The notes: generated from the sequence alone by a model not told the origin. Shown: positions 34,701-43,318, counted from the stretch's first letter. The stretch: 64,000 nucleotides of DNA from an uncultured Rickettsiales bacterium (GCA_900551865.1 URXV01000005.1:40523-104522), one strand, 5' to 3'. Numbers and translations: made by a program.

Positions 34701-37273
34701 CCAATGCGCAAGGGCAGGGCGTGGTTACAGAATCAAATAAGAAAATCCAAAATATAACTATCAAAGCCATTCAAAACGGCAAACTCGTTTTGTCTTTCAA
34801 AGGACAGGATAAGCGCTACAGCGGAACACGTTTTCCTCTTTGGGTTGATTACAAGTCTATTAAAATCGATGGTAAAGAGATTTTATCTAGCCCTGTTGCA
34901 ACCTGGCATGATAAGCCTTTCCGCTACGAAATGCCGGTAAAAGACGGGCAGGTGGTCAGGGTTGAAGTTGTCCAACAATATCATCAGTACGCAAAAGAAG
35001 AGTTGAAGGACGTGATTTTGAAACTCAATCCAAATTCGGATTATATCAAGAAAAATATCAATAAACTGATTGGCAAAATTTATAAGAAAATAACTAAATA
35101 TAAAGTATCTCACATTTCTCAACTGCCAATAATAGAAGCAGATTATTTTATTCCTGTTGGTCATGGTTGTAGACCGGCATATTGGTTAAAAAAATATGGA
35201 TTAAGGCAGGCATCATATCCATTTGATTGGATGATCTCCTATTCATTAGATACTGTTATTAATACGATTAAAAAGGGATGCTACAATTGGTTTAGTAATT
35301 ATACAGAGGATAAAAGTAAAATTAATGCTAAAGTTAGATATGTGGTAGATAATGAAAATCATATAACTTCTATGCATGGATTTCCAAGCTCTTGTAGCGT
35401 GGACGCTTTCTTACCTGAATTTCAGAAAACAATGCAAAGGAGAATAGAGAGACTACAAGGATTCCTCAGACAAAGTCAAAGGATTTGTATTCTTTATAAT
35501 AGAGAGGATGGTATTGATAGCTTATCTTATTTTGGGAAAAAACTGAATGAAATGTATCCTCATCTGAATATTACAATAGTTAACGTTGTAAATACTAATA
35601 TCAGAAAAGATATAGAAAAATATGATATTTCTAAAAAATTAAAAATTTATCGGATTAAGGCTGATGATACAAATGAAAAAGGTGCAGATAGGAGCATAAA
35701 TCCAAACTTTTGGATTGGTAATGAAAAATTATATGAGGAAATTTGTTCCAAGTTTAAAATAGTAAAGTCTTCTCCTCAAACAGTTCTATTTGCAAAAGCC
35801 AAACAAAATATTCAAGCAAGAATAAAGCTATGGCAAGATAAGTTTTCATTTGCTCATAAAATTGCACCAGTCATGGACTTGATGCAAAAAAATCAAGCCC
35901 AAATGTTAAAACTGTTACAAGATATTCAAGCGAAAAATGCAACCTTGGAAAATAAAAACAACGAGTTAAAGAAAGAAGTTGAATTATTAAAAGGAGCATT
36001 CAATACGCAGTTATCCGACTTTAAAAAGCAACAAGACGAACGTTCAAAACAGTTGATGGCAATTGGAGATAGATTGTCTATCGAACTCCAACGCGCGACA
36101 AATGAGCTCCAGAGTGCGGAACAAACTCAATCATGCGAAATAAAAGCGACATTGAGTGATTTTATAGCACAGTTAGTTGTAATGGAGAATAAGTTATCTG
36201 CCGAGCTCCTGCGTGCGACAAGAGAACTTCAAAATTATGGGATATCGGAAATTTCTGAGATAAGAAACTATTGTGCTGATTTTACTCATCAATTAGGTAA
36301 TACGGAAGTAAGGCTGCTAAATGAATTGAGAACACAGAGAGAAACAGCTCAGCAAAATAAAAATAACATTATTTCAGGTATTAATCAAACAGAGCAATCT
36401 TTACATACGCAAGTTGCAAAATTTCAAGAGATGGTTCAAGAGCAACAGGCAGTATTGGATAGCGTGCAGGAGCGTCTGGAAGATTTATCTGGTTTGAAAG
36501 AAATAGATTTTGCTCAACAAGAAGAGTTAAAATCTTTAGCGAAAGAATTGGAGAATCAAAAATCTCATTTGGTGAAAGAAGTGCAAAATCTACAAAATAA
36601 GGTTCAATGTCAATATCAGGAGCTGAATTTTGCCGATTTGCTTCACGACAGCACAAAAGACAGTTCCTGGCTAAAAGACAAAAGCTTTGCTTTGTATGGT
36701 TGGGCGGCAAATTACGGCTTTATTTATACTTTATTCAGAATTTTAGATAATGTACAACCGGATCATATTTTAGAAATGGGATTGGGACAGACTTCATTGG
36801 TAACTTCACAATACATTGCGAATAATAATCCGAAAGCTGATTTGGATATTATAGAAAATGATGAAAATTGGATAAAAGTATATGAACCGAGATTAGCAAA
36901 GAGTCAAAATATCAAATTACATCAGTGTGATATAGAGTTTTTTTATTATGAAGGCGAGCAAAGCCGTAAATATAAAGAACTCAATAAAATAACCCAAGAC
37001 AGAAAATATAACTTAATTATAGTTGATGGACCATTTGGTGGAGCACAAAAGTTCCCGCGTTCTAATATTGTTGAACTGATAGAGCATAATTTGGCAAAAG
37101 ATTTCATCATTATGTTTGACGATGCTGAAAGGGCAGGGGAGAAAAATACGATTGCGCAGGTTAAGGCCAAACTGTCCGCTCAGGGGATTGAATTCGGAGT
37201 TCAACAGCGCGATGCCTTAAAATCGCAGGTTCTCGTTTTCAGCAAGTCTTGCGAATTTGTCAGATATCTGTAA
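31715..37273 (+). pseudogene. Giant glycan protein broken by one TGA: GT2, second GT, TupA ATP-grasp, DUF1796, coiled coil, methyltransferase
   Basis: A single frame of about 1850 codons is interrupted only by TGA at 32006-32008, inside the GT2 domain (SLEI-stop-KEYAKKDNRI). The family normally has Leu there, one base from TTA. The part before the stop has VSVIIPVYNVEEYL and VDDGSTD. Counting residues from a restart TTG at 32114 (GAAAGGAG seven bases upstream), the order is as follows: remaining GT2 to about 230; a second transferase-like domain with SLTSYPARIE and TADDDII (230-490); a TupA-type ATP-grasp domain (508-775); a beta-rich module (845-975); a DUF1796 cysteine-peptidase-like domain with PVGHGCRPAYW and PFDWM (1009-1215); a coiled coil (1245-1500); and a SAM-methyltransferase-like domain (1503-1719). 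It may be inactive, read through, or made as the long 3' part. Confidence 0.75.
32114..37273 (+). CDS. Possible restart product of the giant glycan protein (1719 residues)
   Basis: After the TGA, a TTG codon at 32114 sits seven bases behind GAAAGGAG and would restart the same frame. The product would lack the first half of the GT2 domain but keep its DSDD motif and every later domain. The intact 5 kb downstream frame argues that at least this part is still under selection, or that the stop is very recent. A chance match to a ribosome site cannot be excluded. Confidence 0.5.
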   Translation: MSFLDSDDFFELNMLEETVKIAEQENSDITFYQYKNYNNETKQAEKVAGINKQFPINEKGYAVLQTEKIISQLFTICNPMPWNKLISHRLIKEEKLFFQSLPASNDVYFSQMILACSQKIVLYYKTFAYYRYNRRASLKNSRDKYPLNFSFAYKGIYDTLKNKNLYEKYYRTFLISYLSSALWTIDHTDKARKQVEDFVKENIITKFLILTKNKDVFPENMIKQVKKLFNPKIIISLTSYPARIETVNQTIESLLNQTMKADKVILWLAPEQFPNKEKDLPQQLLDLRDKGLTIDWYHDIKSYKKLIPTLQKYPDSIIVTADDDIIYRRTCLEKLLHCMQNNQNCIIAHRTSRLMLKQEKLEIFPRIYYAKSNQKEYKDKIRKASAFNMQTGCGTVLYPPHCFYKDILDETLIMQLAPTNDDQWFWAMGLLNNFKVMVCANNEFNIKYVPGTQEGECLWKINDKGEKLYFRDLNRILNYYPNIMKILNKEEAENQKTILNIMKNEAKNIYAQELINWYQRTTNKYLNLSNPKTYNEKLQWLKIYNATPIKTLLADKYLVRDWVKKKIGEQYLIPLLGVYDKFEEIDFSKLPNQFVIKCNHGSGWNIIVKDKSKLDLKETKEKLDKWMSLNFAFIYGYELHYKEITPKIIIEEYINPNFSNHEIQCWVFNKGIKFISVETIKDDDNLERGTFYPDGKRTEFEISPNHYKMMKNISSRKAFDKAIELAQKLIIDVPYVRIDFIEYEDDVKFREMTFTSGSGLSVIKPDKYNLILGNMIKLPKLAYNIDTGEYYKLPKKSKIKPYLLLPYNLCQKIYLKRKKYTLNKRQLQKQLTDARIDIKNFGNAKNAVEITTSAKISAPAWFTNAQGQGVVTESNKKIQNITIKAIQNGKLVLSFKGQDKRYSGTRFPLWVDYKSIKIDGKEILSSPVATWHDKPFRYEMPVKDGQVVRVEVVQQYHQYAKEELKDVILKLNPNSDYIKKNINKLIGKIYKKITKYKVSHISQLPIIEADYFIPVGHGCRPAYWLKKYGLRQASYPFDWMISYSLDTVINTIKKGCYNWFSNYTEDKSKINAKVRYVVDNENHITSMHGFPSSCSVDAFLPEFQKTMQRRIERLQGFLRQSQRICILYNREDGIDSLSYFGKKLNEMYPHLNITIVNVVNTNIRKDIEKYDISKKLKIYRIKADDTNEKGADRSINPNFWIGNEKLYEEICSKFKIVKSSPQTVLFAKAKQNIQARIKLWQDKFSFAHKIAPVMDLMQKNQAQMLKLLQDIQAKNATLENKNNELKKEVELLKGAFNTQLSDFKKQQDERSKQLMAIGDRLSIELQRATNELQSAEQTQSCEIKATLSDFIAQLVVMENKLSAELLRATRELQNYGISEISEIRNYCADFTHQLGNTEVRLLNELRTQRETAQQNKNNIISGINQTEQSLHTQVAKFQEMVQEQQAVLDSVQERLEDLSGLKEIDFAQQEELKSLAKELENQKSHLVKEVQNLQNKVQCQYQELNFADLLHDSTKDSSWLKDKSFALYGWAANYGFIYTLFRILDNVQPDHILEMGLGQTSLVTSQYIANNNPKADLDIIENDENWIKVYEPRLAKSQNIKLHQCDIEFFYYEGEQSRKYKELNKITQDRKYNLIIVDGPFGGAQKFPRSNIVELIEHNLAKDFIIMFDDAERAGEKNTIAQVKAKLSAQGIEFGVQQRDALKSQVLVFSKSCEFVRYL

Positions 37274-37288
37274 GGGAGACGTAGACAG

Positions 37289-38389
37289 ATGAAAAAAATA
37301 TTTTTAAGTCTTATGGCATTATGGGCGGTTTGCGTCGGATATATTATCTATGATGCTTATTATGTCAGTATCCGTCCGACAATCGCGCGTATTGATGTTT
37401 ATGAAAAGACAACAAACAGCGAACCTTGTTTTAATCTGGTAGATAAAAATACCGGAAAGGAATTTTACTTGGCCGAATGGATGCCAAGATCCGGTTTACA
37501 GGGATATGTAGTAGCAAAAAATGGAAACGATGAGGAACTTGAAATTATTGCCCAAATACCTTCATACAGCTATAAATATATTTGCGTAAATGATGGCAGT
37601 AAAGATAAGACATTAGAAATTTTGAAAAAGAAAGCTGAATTAGATAAACGTATTAAAGTCATCAGTTTTTCAAGAAATTTCTACAAAGAACAGGCATTGT
37701 TTGCCGGTTTGGCTGAGGCAAAAGGGCGCTGTGTTATTCCAATGGATGCAGATTTACAAGATCCACCAGAACTGATTGTTGAATTTTAAAAAAAATGGAA
37801 AGAAGGCTATGAGGTTGTCTATGGTGTGCGAACCGACCAAGGTAAAGATAGCTTCTTGAAACGTATGAGTGCAAATGCGTTTTATAAAATATTTAACCTG
37901 ATAGCCGACAGACCGATACCGGCCAATACCGGAGATTACCGCTTGATGGACAGGAAAGTGGTGGACGCCGTTTTAACCATTCAGGAAAACAAATTGTTTA
38001 TGAAAGGGATATTCAGCTGGGTGGGGTTCAAATCTTGCGGCGTGGAATACAAAAGACCGGAAAGAGCCGCCGGAACAACCAAATGGAATTATTGGAAGTT
38101 ATGGAATTTCGCCCTTGACGGAATAACCGCATCTACTACCTTGCCTTTAAGAATATGGACATATATAGGCAGCTTAATTGCAACCATTTCTGGATTATAT
38201 GCGCTTTATATTATTTTCAGAACATTATTTTTAGGTGTGGGCGTTCCAGGTTATGCCTCTTTGCTGGTATCAATTCTCTTTTTTGGAGCAGTGCAACTAA
38301 TTGTCTTGGGAATTTTTGGCGAATATATCGGACGTATTTTTACGGAAGTCAAACATCGACCACGCTATATAATTGATGAAAAAAAATAA
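37289..38389 (+). pseudogene. GtrB-like polyprenyl-phosphate glycosyltransferase, chimeric 5' end and one TAA
   Basis: The frame is continuous except for TAA at 37787-37789 (ELIVEF-stop-KKWKEGYEVVYGVR). A Leu or similar is expected there, one base from TTA. The C-terminal part has NTGDYRLMDRKV, two membrane helices and GEYIGRIFTEVKHRPRYI, the pattern of bactoprenol glucosyltransferases (GtrB/DPM1-like). The N-terminus is odd. The usual first strand (VVIPxYNE) is missing, and a membrane-anchored sequence of about 85 residues runs straight into YKYICVNDGSKDKT. This looks like a deletion that fused an unrelated short gene to the transferase. It is probably inactive. Confidence 0.75.
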
Positions 38390-38465
38390 ACTGCGAAGAT
38401 TAAAATCTTGTAAATTGCTCCTCCGCCAACCGTATGAAGATGCGTTTAAAGCCTCAAAGTTCCCC

Positions 38466-38494
38466 TTGCTATTTTAGCAGCTCCGGTCTATATT
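38466..38494 (+). promoter_or_regulatory. Promoter of the flavin reductase-rubredoxin gene
   Basis: TTGCTA (38466-38471), 17 bases, TATATT (38489-38494). GGAGGG lies shortly before ATG 38528. Confidence 0.5.
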
Positions 38495-38527
38495 AGACGG
38501 CATAACAACCAGCAGACGGAGGGAAAT

Positions 38528-39247
38528 ATGCAGGAAAACGCTTTATACACGATAACGAACGGTCTTTATGTGCTGTCTGTGCAAGACGGGGAGGGGTACG
38601 CCGGCTCTTTGGTCGATGCCGTAAGCCAAATCGCCGTTTCGCCGTATCTGATAATGGTGTCGTGTATGAATAACAGCCATACCAAAAGCTGTATAGAAAA
38701 GGCCGGCGAGTTCGGCATAAGCGTTCTGGCGAAGGAAACCGATCCGTTCGTTCTCGCCAATTTCGGCTATCAGAGTAGCCGCGATGTCAAAAAGTGGCAG
38801 AATATCCCCGCCGCGGAGATTGACGGCCTGCCGTATATTCCGGACGCTTTGGCCAAAATCAGGGTGCGGGTTGTCAACAAACTGGTATATGCGAGCAATA
38901 CGGTGTTTATTGCCGAGGTAGTTGATGCATTTGACAGCCGCCCCGGCGAACCGCTGACCTATAAATATTATCGCGACGGGTTTAAGGAACAGGTCGCCAT
39001 TGCTTTCAGCGCATATAAGGCCGGGCGTTCGGCCGGTAGTGCCGTGTGTAAAAAGTCCCAAACGGCAATGCCTGCGTCATCTTCATCATCAGCAGCTCAG
39101 CCGTCGTCGCCGGCCTCTGCCGAAAAACGCTGGACCTGCACGCTTTGCGGCTATGTCTACGAGGGCGATGTGCCGTTTGAAGAGCTGCCTGACGACTGGC
39201 GCTGCCCGTTATGCGGTGTGGGCAAAGATATGTTTGAACTGCAATAG
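38528..39247 (+). CDS. Flavin reductase-rubredoxin fusion
   Basis: This 239-residue protein has a flavin reductase-like FMN-binding domain at residues about 5-165 ([39 protein letters not shown]). A Ser/Ala linker follows, then a C-terminal rubredoxin with its four iron cysteines: C204/C207 in [10 protein letters not shown] and C226/C229 in CPLCGVGK. Such fusions, known from high-molecular-weight rubredoxins, carry electrons from NAD(P)H to oxygen- or NO-reducing flavodiiron proteins in anaerobes. No flavodiiron gene is nearby. GGAGGG precedes the start. It has its own promoter. Confidence 0.92.
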   Translation: MQENALYTITNGLYVLSVQDGEGYAGSLVDAVSQIAVSPYLIMVSCMNNSHTKSCIEKAGEFGISVLAKETDPFVLANFGYQSSRDVKKWQNIPAAEIDGLPYIPDALAKIRVRVVNKLVYASNTVFIAEVVDAFDSRPGEPLTYKYYRDGFKEQVAIAFSAYKAGRSAGSAVCKKSQTAMPASSSSSAAQPSSPASAEKRWTCTLCGYVYEGDVPFEELPDDWRCPLCGVGKDMFELQ

Positions 39248-39265
39248 CCCATGGCCTCAAAAGAG

Positions 39266-39293
39266 TTGACAAAAAACAAGATGATGCTATAAT
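39266..39293 (+). promoter_or_regulatory. Consensus promoter of J-domain gene 1
   Basis: TTGACA (39266-39271), 16 bases, TATAAT (39288-39293): a perfect sigma70 consensus. The A+T-rich leader has no Shine-Dalgarno site and is nearly the same as before J-domain gene 2. Confidence 0.85.
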
Positions 39294-39326
39294 CAACTCA
39301 ATTTAATAATTATTAAAATATAATTT

Positions 39327-39902
39327 ATGGAAACAATCCTCATTTTTGCCTTGTTTATCTTGGCAGTATTTGGCAGAGTGGTGCATAGAAAAATGGATTC
39401 CCGCAAACGTCAGCAGAAGTATGCGGAGTATTGTCGTAATCGTGCGGAATTTTACCGCCTGGAACGGTTAAAGGTTATCAATTCGTTTTGGCGAAAGTAT
39501 CGCAGCGGCACATATCCGGTGGATGTTTTGCTGCATCGGCTGAAGGAAGGCCTTTATTTTAACAGCGGCGGTTCAACGGAATGGCAGGAAGAGTTTGCGC
39601 AGGTCGTCGACGAATTAAACCGGGAAAGTACTGACGAACAGCAGCGCTTTTATCAGGAGAGCAAAGCAGTTTCGCCTTATACGGACGGCATAAACCTTGA
39701 TGCTTATTATCGGATTTTCGGGCTGACACCGGAAACGCTGACCGCGGAAAGCCTGAAAAAGGCGTATCGCTCCTTATGCCTGCAATATCATCCCGACCGT
39801 AACAAACAGCCGGATGCCGCTGTCAGGTTTGACAAAGTGCAGAAGTTTTATGAAACCCTGAAACGGGAGCTGGCGCATAAAAACGTATCACGGCAGCCCT
39901 GA
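39327..39902 (+). CDS. Membrane-anchored protein with C-terminal J-domain, copy 1 (TM-A-J)
   Basis: This 191-residue protein has an N-terminal membrane helix (ILIFALFILAVFGRVV). A module A of about 65 residues follows (VINSFWRKYRSG...LLHRLKEGL...WQEEF). A C-terminal J-domain has YYRIFGLTPETLTAESLKKAYR and the essential HPD in QYHPDRNKQ. J-domains stimulate Hsp70 ATPase, so it should recruit DnaK to the membrane. Membrane anchoring with a C-terminal J-domain recalls DjlA-type proteins, but module A is unlike theirs. It lacks a Shine-Dalgarno site. It is one of three shuffled copies (with 40.9 and 43.8 kb). Confidence 0.85.
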   Translation: METILIFALFILAVFGRVVHRKMDSRKRQQKYAEYCRNRAEFYRLERLKVINSFWRKYRSGTYPVDVLLHRLKEGLYFNSGGSTEWQEEFAQVVDELNRESTDEQQRFYQESKAVSPYTDGINLDAYYRIFGLTPETLTAESLKKAYRSLCLQYHPDRNKQPDAAVRFDKVQKFYETLKRELAHKNVSRQP

Positions 39903-39941
39903 GCAAGCGTCTGTCATGCCCCAAACACTCTCAGCAATCGA

Positions 39942-39974
39942 AACGCCCGCGATAAAATCACGCGGGCGTTTTTT
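39942..39974 (+). terminator. Terminator after J-domain gene 1
   Basis: AACGCCCGCG (39942-39951), nine-base loop, CGCGGGCGTT (39961-39970), then TTTT. Confidence 0.9.
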
Positions 39975-40075
39975 CTTGTCATCTGGGAGTTGTTTTGTTT
40001 CCCGTTCCGAGCTTGATGTAGCGGCTTTGAACCGCCCCGCCGGGGAATTCCAGTCCCAAACAGCCATACTCCTGC

Positions 40076-40675
40076 TTACTGTGCTTTCGGGTATCCGGCC
40101 GCTTCGGTCATTACGACTTCGTAGTCGCCCTCAAGCCCGAGCGCCTGTTTGATTTCCGCCCGGTCATACAGGCCGCGCACGACGCATTTCAGCCCCGCCG
40201 AAGCGCAGTACAAACTGGTATTCTGGTACATTGACCCGGCGTGCATTTCGCCGTATTTCTTGTCTTTGGTAACAAACAGCAGGTGAACCGGCGCATCTCC
40301 CGCGAATTTCTGCTCTTTTGCCAGAATCGGGCGCAGGTCTTCGCTGCCGAGCTGAACCAGCGTGTTCTTCGCCGCATCGTAGAGGTAAGAGCCGGAAGGC
40401 AGCAAAACGTACAAATCCATATCCTGCCGGTTGCGGGCCGTCGGAACGACGCGCTTGCCGTCTTCCGAAGAAATGCCCCAGGTTGCCCACAGCAAATCCG
40501 CCAACGTCTGGTCAGAAAGCATTTTCGTGTCAAACGTGCGCCCCGAACGCCGCGCCGCAATCGCCTCCATCAGGGGCATTCCGCCGTTTGCTGTGTGTTC
40601 CGGCAGTTTAATGTCCGCCGCATTGGCCGTTCCCGCTGCTAACATCATCATTGCTCCTAAAATAACTTTTTTCAT
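40076..40675 (-). CDS. Exported nitroreductase-family protein (SagB-like)
   Basis: This 199-residue protein has a Sec signal peptide (ILGAMMMLAAGTANA). The mature part has AIAARRSGRTFD, the family's N-terminal FMN-phosphate Arg-Arg-Ser segment, then LADLLWATWG and VPTARNRQDMDLYVL. C-terminal helices complete the fold. Members bind FMN and reduce nitro groups or oxidise thiazolines. An exported version suggests a periplasmic reductase. ATG 40675 is well supported by GGAGG. A 5' relic of a second copy lies at about 43.54-43.66 kb. It is convergent with J-domain gene 1. Confidence 0.85.
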   Translation of the reverse strand: MKKVILGAMMMLAAGTANAADIKLPEHTANGGMPLMEAIAARRSGRTFDTKMLSDQTLADLLWATWGISSEDGKRVVPTARNRQDMDLYVLLPSGSYLYDAAKNTLVQLGSEDLRPILAKEQKFAGDAPVHLLFVTKDKKYGEMHAGSMYQNTSLYCASAGLKCVVRGLYDRAEIKQALGLEGDYEVVMTEAAGYPKAQ

Positions 40676-40887
40676 ATCGCCTCCATAAAATAATTCAAAC
40701 GCCTTTAAAATATAACCCCGGGAATAAAAAAATCTTTGCCAAACTGGATTTTTTCCACAGCAATCGGCGTTGCCTCTCGTTGTGGAAGTTTCTTTACGCG
40801 ACAATCCGTCCCGCCGGTATAACTTCTGCTCCGTTCCGGTTTCCGCCAGTGCTGCCGTCTCTCTTTTTTGAAATTTGTCAAAAAATA

Positions 40888-40915
40888 TTGACAAAATAAA
40901 AACGCATTTTATAAT
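40888..40915 (+). promoter_or_regulatory. Consensus promoter of J-domain gene 2
   Basis: TTGACA (40888-40893), 16 bases, TATAAT (40910-40915). The downstream leader (TTATTAAAATAT...TTATGGAAACA) matches that of J-domain gene 1. Confidence 0.85.
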
Positions 40916-40948
40916 AAAGGCAATTTTTTAATTATTAAAATATGATTT

Positions 40949-41749
40949 ATGGAAACATTTAGCTTAAATTATGCATTATGCACGGGCCTGTTGCTTTTTG
41001 CATTAGGCTGCGGAGTATGGCTTTATTTCTTCTGTCGGGCACGGAGAATAAAAATGGTTTTACAAACTCTGTGCAGTGCTGCCGAGGTATATGCCGACAT
41101 TCTCCGGCAGGAAAAGCTGCGGCGCGAACAGGCATATCGCGAGCAGCTCCGCCGCGAAGCGGAAAGGCGCCGTCAGGAAGAGACCCGTCGCGAACAGGCT
41201 TTTCGGGAGGCTGAACAAGCCAGGGCCGAACAGGAAAAAGTCGAAGCGGAGGTAAATAAAATCAAGGTGCTGTTTAACGGCATTTGGCTGACGCCTCAAC
41301 AATTCGGTTTTTTGCAGCAAAATCCGGTGGGCAACCTGCGCGGGGCTGAATTGCGCCGTTATCTTGCCGGGCTGGCGGAACACAATCCCTTGTTTGCCGA
41401 ATACCGTCAGGAAAGCAGCCGCGGGCGGAAGGGCGGAACCGAAAATTCCGGCTCCGGGCAAAACCGCGCGGGGCAGGGGACTTCGTCTTCGCAGGATTCT
41501 GCGCAGGGCGAAAGTGCCGGAACGTCAGCGTCCGCGCCGAACGCATATTACCGCATTTTCGGGTTGACGCCGGAAACGTTGACCGAACACAGCCTGAAAA
41601 CGGCTTATCGCGATTTGGTCAAAAAGTATCATCCCGATACGAACCGCAGTCCCGACGCCGCGGAAAAATTCCGCAAGGTAAAGAAAGTGTACGCCTGGCT
41701 TCAGGAAGAGCTTCGCCGCAAGGAGTGCAGCAGGAGTTATGCCGGCTGA
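40949..41749 (+). CDS. Membrane-anchored protein with C-terminal J-domain, copy 2 (TM-B-J)
   Basis: This 266-residue protein has an N-terminal membrane helix (residues about 8-27, with two Cys). A Glu/Arg-rich coiled coil follows (about 45-95, REEQxxREA units). Next is module B (about 105-150, LLFNGIWLTPQQFGFLQQNP...LRGAELRRYLAGL) and a Gly/Ser/Gln linker. The C-terminal J-domain has YYRIFGLTPETL and KYHPDTNRS with HPD intact. Module B is shared with copy 3 but absent from copy 1. The Hsp70-recruiting role is inferred from the J-domain; the client is unknown. There is no Shine-Dalgarno site. Confidence 0.85.
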   Translation: METFSLNYALCTGLLLFALGCGVWLYFFCRARRIKMVLQTLCSAAEVYADILRQEKLRREQAYREQLRREAERRRQEETRREQAFREAEQARAEQEKVEAEVNKIKVLFNGIWLTPQQFGFLQQNPVGNLRGAELRRYLAGLAEHNPLFAEYRQESSRGRKGGTENSGSGQNRAGQGTSSSQDSAQGESAGTSASAPNAYYRIFGLTPETLTEHSLKTAYRDLVKKYHPDTNRSPDAAEKFRKVKKVYAWLQEELRRKECSRSYAG

Positions 41750-41780
41750 TAATCAGGCGTTTGCCGTCCGCCGGGGGCTC

Positions 41781-41826
41781 ATCATCAAAATTCACCCGGT
41801 GCAATCACCAAAATTCGCCCGGTGCA
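41781..41826. repeat. Short tandem repeat in convergent spacer
   Basis: An approximately 23-base unit ending CACCAAAATTCGCCCGGTGCA-like sequence occurs twice, with the CATCATCAAAA motif repeated on both sides. It lies just before the terminator at 41.84 kb. Confidence 0.55.
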
Positions 41827-41834
41827 CATCATCA

Positions 41835-41876
41835 AAAAAAGAGGCGTTCCCATAAGGGAACAGCCTCTTTTGTTTT
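41835..41876. terminator. Bidirectional terminator between convergent genes
   Basis: The arms AAAAGAGGC and GCCTCTTTT enclose an inner TTCCC/GGGAA stem, with A-run left and T-run right. It serves J-domain gene 2 (+) and the 41.9 kb gene (-). Confidence 0.88.
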
Positions 41877-41893
41877 GGAATAAGCCGCCTTCT

Positions 41894-43318
41894 TTACCAA
41901 TCAAAATCACCATATCTATCCGAATAATGGATGCGTCCGGTGATATTGCCTCTTCTCTCCGGTGCCGAATAATGGCCGGCTTCGTAGGTGCCTTCAAACT
42001 GATAAGCGACCTTGTCAAAGGCAAAACTGGCAGCTTTGCAGGCGCCTTCTGCTGCTATAATACAGCCTGCGCCGGCGATTTTTGCCGCGGTTTTGACGCC
42101 GAATCCGGCAGCTTTGGCAAACTTTTTCAGCGTTTTAAACTGTTCCAGTTCCTGTCCCGAAACGTTGCGGATAAAGTCGTTGCCGTAAATGCCATAGTTG
42201 AACGTGCGTTCTTTTGCCAGAAATTCCAGCATCTCGGAAGAAAAGTCCTTTCCCCATGCTTCGTAGACGTTGTCCGGCAGCAGGATAATGCGCTGTCCGC
42301 CGGGTTTGAAGTTCCGGCTGTTGACAATGTTCCGTGCGTCGAGCACGTTTCCGTCGGCATCAACCGAAAACAGCCTTTCGCCGCAGACATAACGGCGGCG
42401 GAGTTCTGTCTGGTTCTTGGCCAGCAAAATCGCCTGTTCAAACGGAATGTCCGCAAAGCCGACTTTCAATTCCAGTTCGGAAACGCCGGAATACAAACTC
42501 GTTTCGCCTTTTTCGCGGGCATAATAGCCTCGTTCAAAGCAGCGCAGTTTTTTGTCTTTGGCAATTTCGCGGTAATGCCCGTTGGCAAGCAGCGTCGCAA
42601 ATTCGTGGAACAGCGGCTGCAGATTGCCGTAGCCGTTAAGTTTTCCCAGAATCGGGTCACAGTAGTCAAGGCTGACCGGAGAACCGTTCATCACGCAGTG
42701 GAACGGGATAAAGTGGTCGTACGTCTCGTCTTGCGCCAAAACCAGCGTTTCCACGTTGGCGTCGGTCAAAAGCCGCCAGTTTTTAGGGTTGATGCCGGGA
42801 TAATCCCGTCTCAGTTTCGCTGTCTCTTCGGGGAAGAAACGGGCGGCGGCGTCAAAGTCAATCCTCATCCAGTCGCGCATCGGCGGCGTGCGGAAACGGT
42901 TGACCAGCGCAATCGGGTCGGTTTTTTGCATAACGCGCCGTCCGTTGGCGTAGTAACAGATAATCCGGTCGGAATAAACCTTTGCCATCGGAATGTTGCA
43001 GGCAAAGCCGAGCAACGATTGCAATGAGTAGTTTCCCGCGTCAAAAACCAGCATATTGCCGATTTTCAATCCCCAGACGCGTTCGCGCAACACCAGCAGG
43101 TTTCCCTGGCCGGTAACGGAAACGGGCAGAAGCCGGGTCTTGGTTCCCGCACCGAGTTGCAGCGCCCGGTTTCTCAACGTATTGACAAGTTCCGGAGATT
43201 TGCACTCGGATTTGATGACGGCGGTATTGCTGGCAGCACGGTGAAGCTGTTGCAATTGCAAAATCGACTGGACACACATCCAATGTGCCTGAGCCAAAGT
43301 TAAGGCATTTTTTTCCAT
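41894..43318 (-). CDS. Unknown protein, partner family copy 1
   Basis: This 474-residue protein is not recognised, but it is clearly homologous to the 502-residue product at 44.8-46.3 kb. Shared blocks are IKSECKSPELVNTLR, ERVWGLKIGNMLVFD, YSLQSLLGFACNIPMAKVYSD, VNRFRTPPMRDWMRI and, near the end, EAGHYSAPERRGNITG. There is no signal peptide or membrane helix and no catalytic motif I can name. Each copy lies convergent to a J-domain gene, with a terminator between. It starts MEK behind an A+T-rich leader without Shine-Dalgarno site, as the J-domain genes do, which suggests common regulation. Confidence 0.75.
   Translation of the reverse strand: MEKNALTLAQAHWMCVQSILQLQQLHRAASNTAVIKSECKSPELVNTLRNRALQLGAGTKTRLLPVSVTGQGNLLVLRERVWGLKIGNMLVFDAGNYSLQSLLGFACNIPMAKVYSDRIICYYANGRRVMQKTDPIALVNRFRTPPMRDWMRIDFDAAARFFPEETAKLRRDYPGINPKNWRLLTDANVETLVLAQDETYDHFIPFHCVMNGSPVSLDYCDPILGKLNGYGNLQPLFHEFATLLANGHYREIAKDKKLRCFERGYYAREKGETSLYSGVSELELKVGFADIPFEQAILLAKNQTELRRRYVCGERLFSVDADGNVLDARNIVNSRNFKPGGQRIILLPDNVYEAWGKDFSSEMLEFLAKERTFNYGIYGNDFIRNVSGQELEQFKTLKKFAKAAGFGVKTAAKIAGAGCIIAAEGACKAASFAFDKVAYQFEGTYEAGHYSAPERRGNITGRIHYSDRYGDFDW

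Noticed and set aside
32006..37789. TGA/TAA read as sense codons (altered genetic code)
   Set aside because: TGA and TAA end many intact genes here, for example the ATGA overlaps at 28506 and 50440; an isolated change is more likely.
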